Origin: Coleofasciculus sp. S288
GTDB lineage: Bacteria > Cyanobacteriota > Cyanobacteriia > Cyanobacteriales > Coleofasciculaceae
DNA: 5,769 nt
Direction: 5' to 3'
NCBI GenBank assembly: GCA_020216575.1
Contig: JAIUYC010000322.1
Coordinates: 1-5,769 of the forward strand
The notes below the pieces were generated by a model. The model was not told where the DNA came from and did not search any database. It saw nothing but the letters and a program-made list of their open reading frames with translations. Each line of letters opens with the position of its first letter. The stretch's first letter is position 1. Positions 5,481 to 5,769 of this stretch are shown here, in pieces. Made by a program: the position numbers and the translations under genes.

Positions 5481-5726
5481 AGAACCTGTTTCATATTACT
5501 ATCCGCTCTCACTTGGCTCAAAGTGGCACTATACGGCACCGCCACGTTGGGGAGGGGATTATATTGCTCGCCTTGAAGCCGGCCCCTCCTTACCCATCGG
5601 AGACACTGTTCGACATTTCAGGGGGTGACAATCGGCTCAAAAGATTGGTAGAGCTTGGTTTTCATCCACTTGAGTTCTGAAAAAATATCAACTTATTGAC
5701 AGGTTTATTGAGAATAGACTTTTGAA
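5481..5726. other. Upstream region without an assignable gene
   Basis: Several frames stay open for 40-65 codons here on both strands. Examples are + strand LGSKWHYTAPPRWGGDYIAR (ending at a TGA near 5627) and - strand GEQYNPLPNVAVPYSATLSQ. None has a start with a Shine-Dalgarno or a family I recognise, and competing frames look equally good, which argues for chance openness in a locally GC-richer patch or for a decayed gene. GGAGGGG (5551-5557) and CCCCTCC (5583-5589) form a 7-bp inverted repeat with a 25-base loop. Confidence 0.45.
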
Positions 5727-5763
5727 CCCACCTGTTCTCGATAATGATAATCATTCAGGTGGG
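5727..5763. repeat. 8-bp inverted repeat enclosing the Fur box
   Basis: CCCACCTG (5727-5734) and CAGGTGGG (5756-5763) are perfect reverse complements separated by 21 bases that contain most of the Fur box. As RNA or extruded DNA this would be a stem with the Fur dyad in the loop. No T-run follows inside the window, so it does not look like a terminator. Confidence 0.7.
5740..5758 (+). promoter_or_regulatory. Fur box (iron-responsive operator)
   Basis: GATAATGATAATCATTCAG matches the classic Fur consensus GATAATGATAATCATTATC at 16 of 19 positions. Its core AATGATAATCATT (5743-5755) is a perfect 6-1-6 dyad. It overlaps a possible + strand -10 GATAAT (5746-5751), 18 bases after TTGAAC (5722-5727), the geometry expected for Fur repression. 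The regulated gene would start beyond 5769 on the + strand. Control of the repeat-protein gene, 260 bases to the left, is less likely. Confidence 0.72.
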
Positions 5764-5769
5764 GGGAGG

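Noticed and set aside
1..5769. CRISPR array, tRNA or rRNA genes
   Set aside because: No regularly spaced direct repeats with spacers, no tRNA T-loop/anticodon pattern and no rRNA-like conserved stretch were seen.

Overview
The window looks like chromosomal or large-plasmid DNA from a cyanobacterium, probably a filamentous one. Four things support this: a 56-residue protein of the cyanobacterial ssl1498 light-harvesting-like family; a three-domain S1 protein of the cyanobacterial Rps1 type; two copies of the HIP1 octamer GCGATCGC (1305-1312 and 1966-1973); and a short run of TTCCC-type heptamers like those scattered through filamentous cyanobacterial genomes.

Layout. Bases 2-1219 (+) hold a ParB-like DNA-binding protein whose 5' end lies outside the window. 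Bases 1298-2010 are a graveyard. A C-terminal piece of an IS4-family transposase on + (frameshifted, with an in-frame 24-bp duplication) ends at a CTTAAG-containing element terminus. That terminus abuts an N-terminal/central piece of a similar transposase on -, which in turn abuts the C-terminal third of an alpha/beta hydrolase on -. Bases 2121-2723 (+) encode a small PD-(D/E)XK nuclease-like protein of unknown role. Bases 2724-3084 are intergenic with only a marginal ORF and the heptamer run. From 3085 onward all recognised genes are on the - strand: the ssl1498-family gene (3085-3255) with a good promoter; a short S1-domain protein (3377-4174) whose promoter carries a perfect 13-bp palindrome between -35 and -10; and a TPR-type repeat protein with an unassigned N-terminal domain (4326-5480, apparent TTG start). 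The right edge (5727-5763) carries a near-consensus Fur box inside an 8-bp inverted repeat and over a possible + strand -10, which suggests an iron-regulated gene just beyond the window.

The genes do not form an obvious single pathway or operon. The left half is accessory in character (ParB-like protein, broken IS copies, orphan nuclease) and the right half is ordinary cyanobacterial chromosome. I found no clear new multi-gene system. The items most worth following are the Fur-box hairpin, the operator-like palindrome in the S1-gene promoter, the nested IS4 remnants, and the unknown N-terminal domain of the repeat protein.
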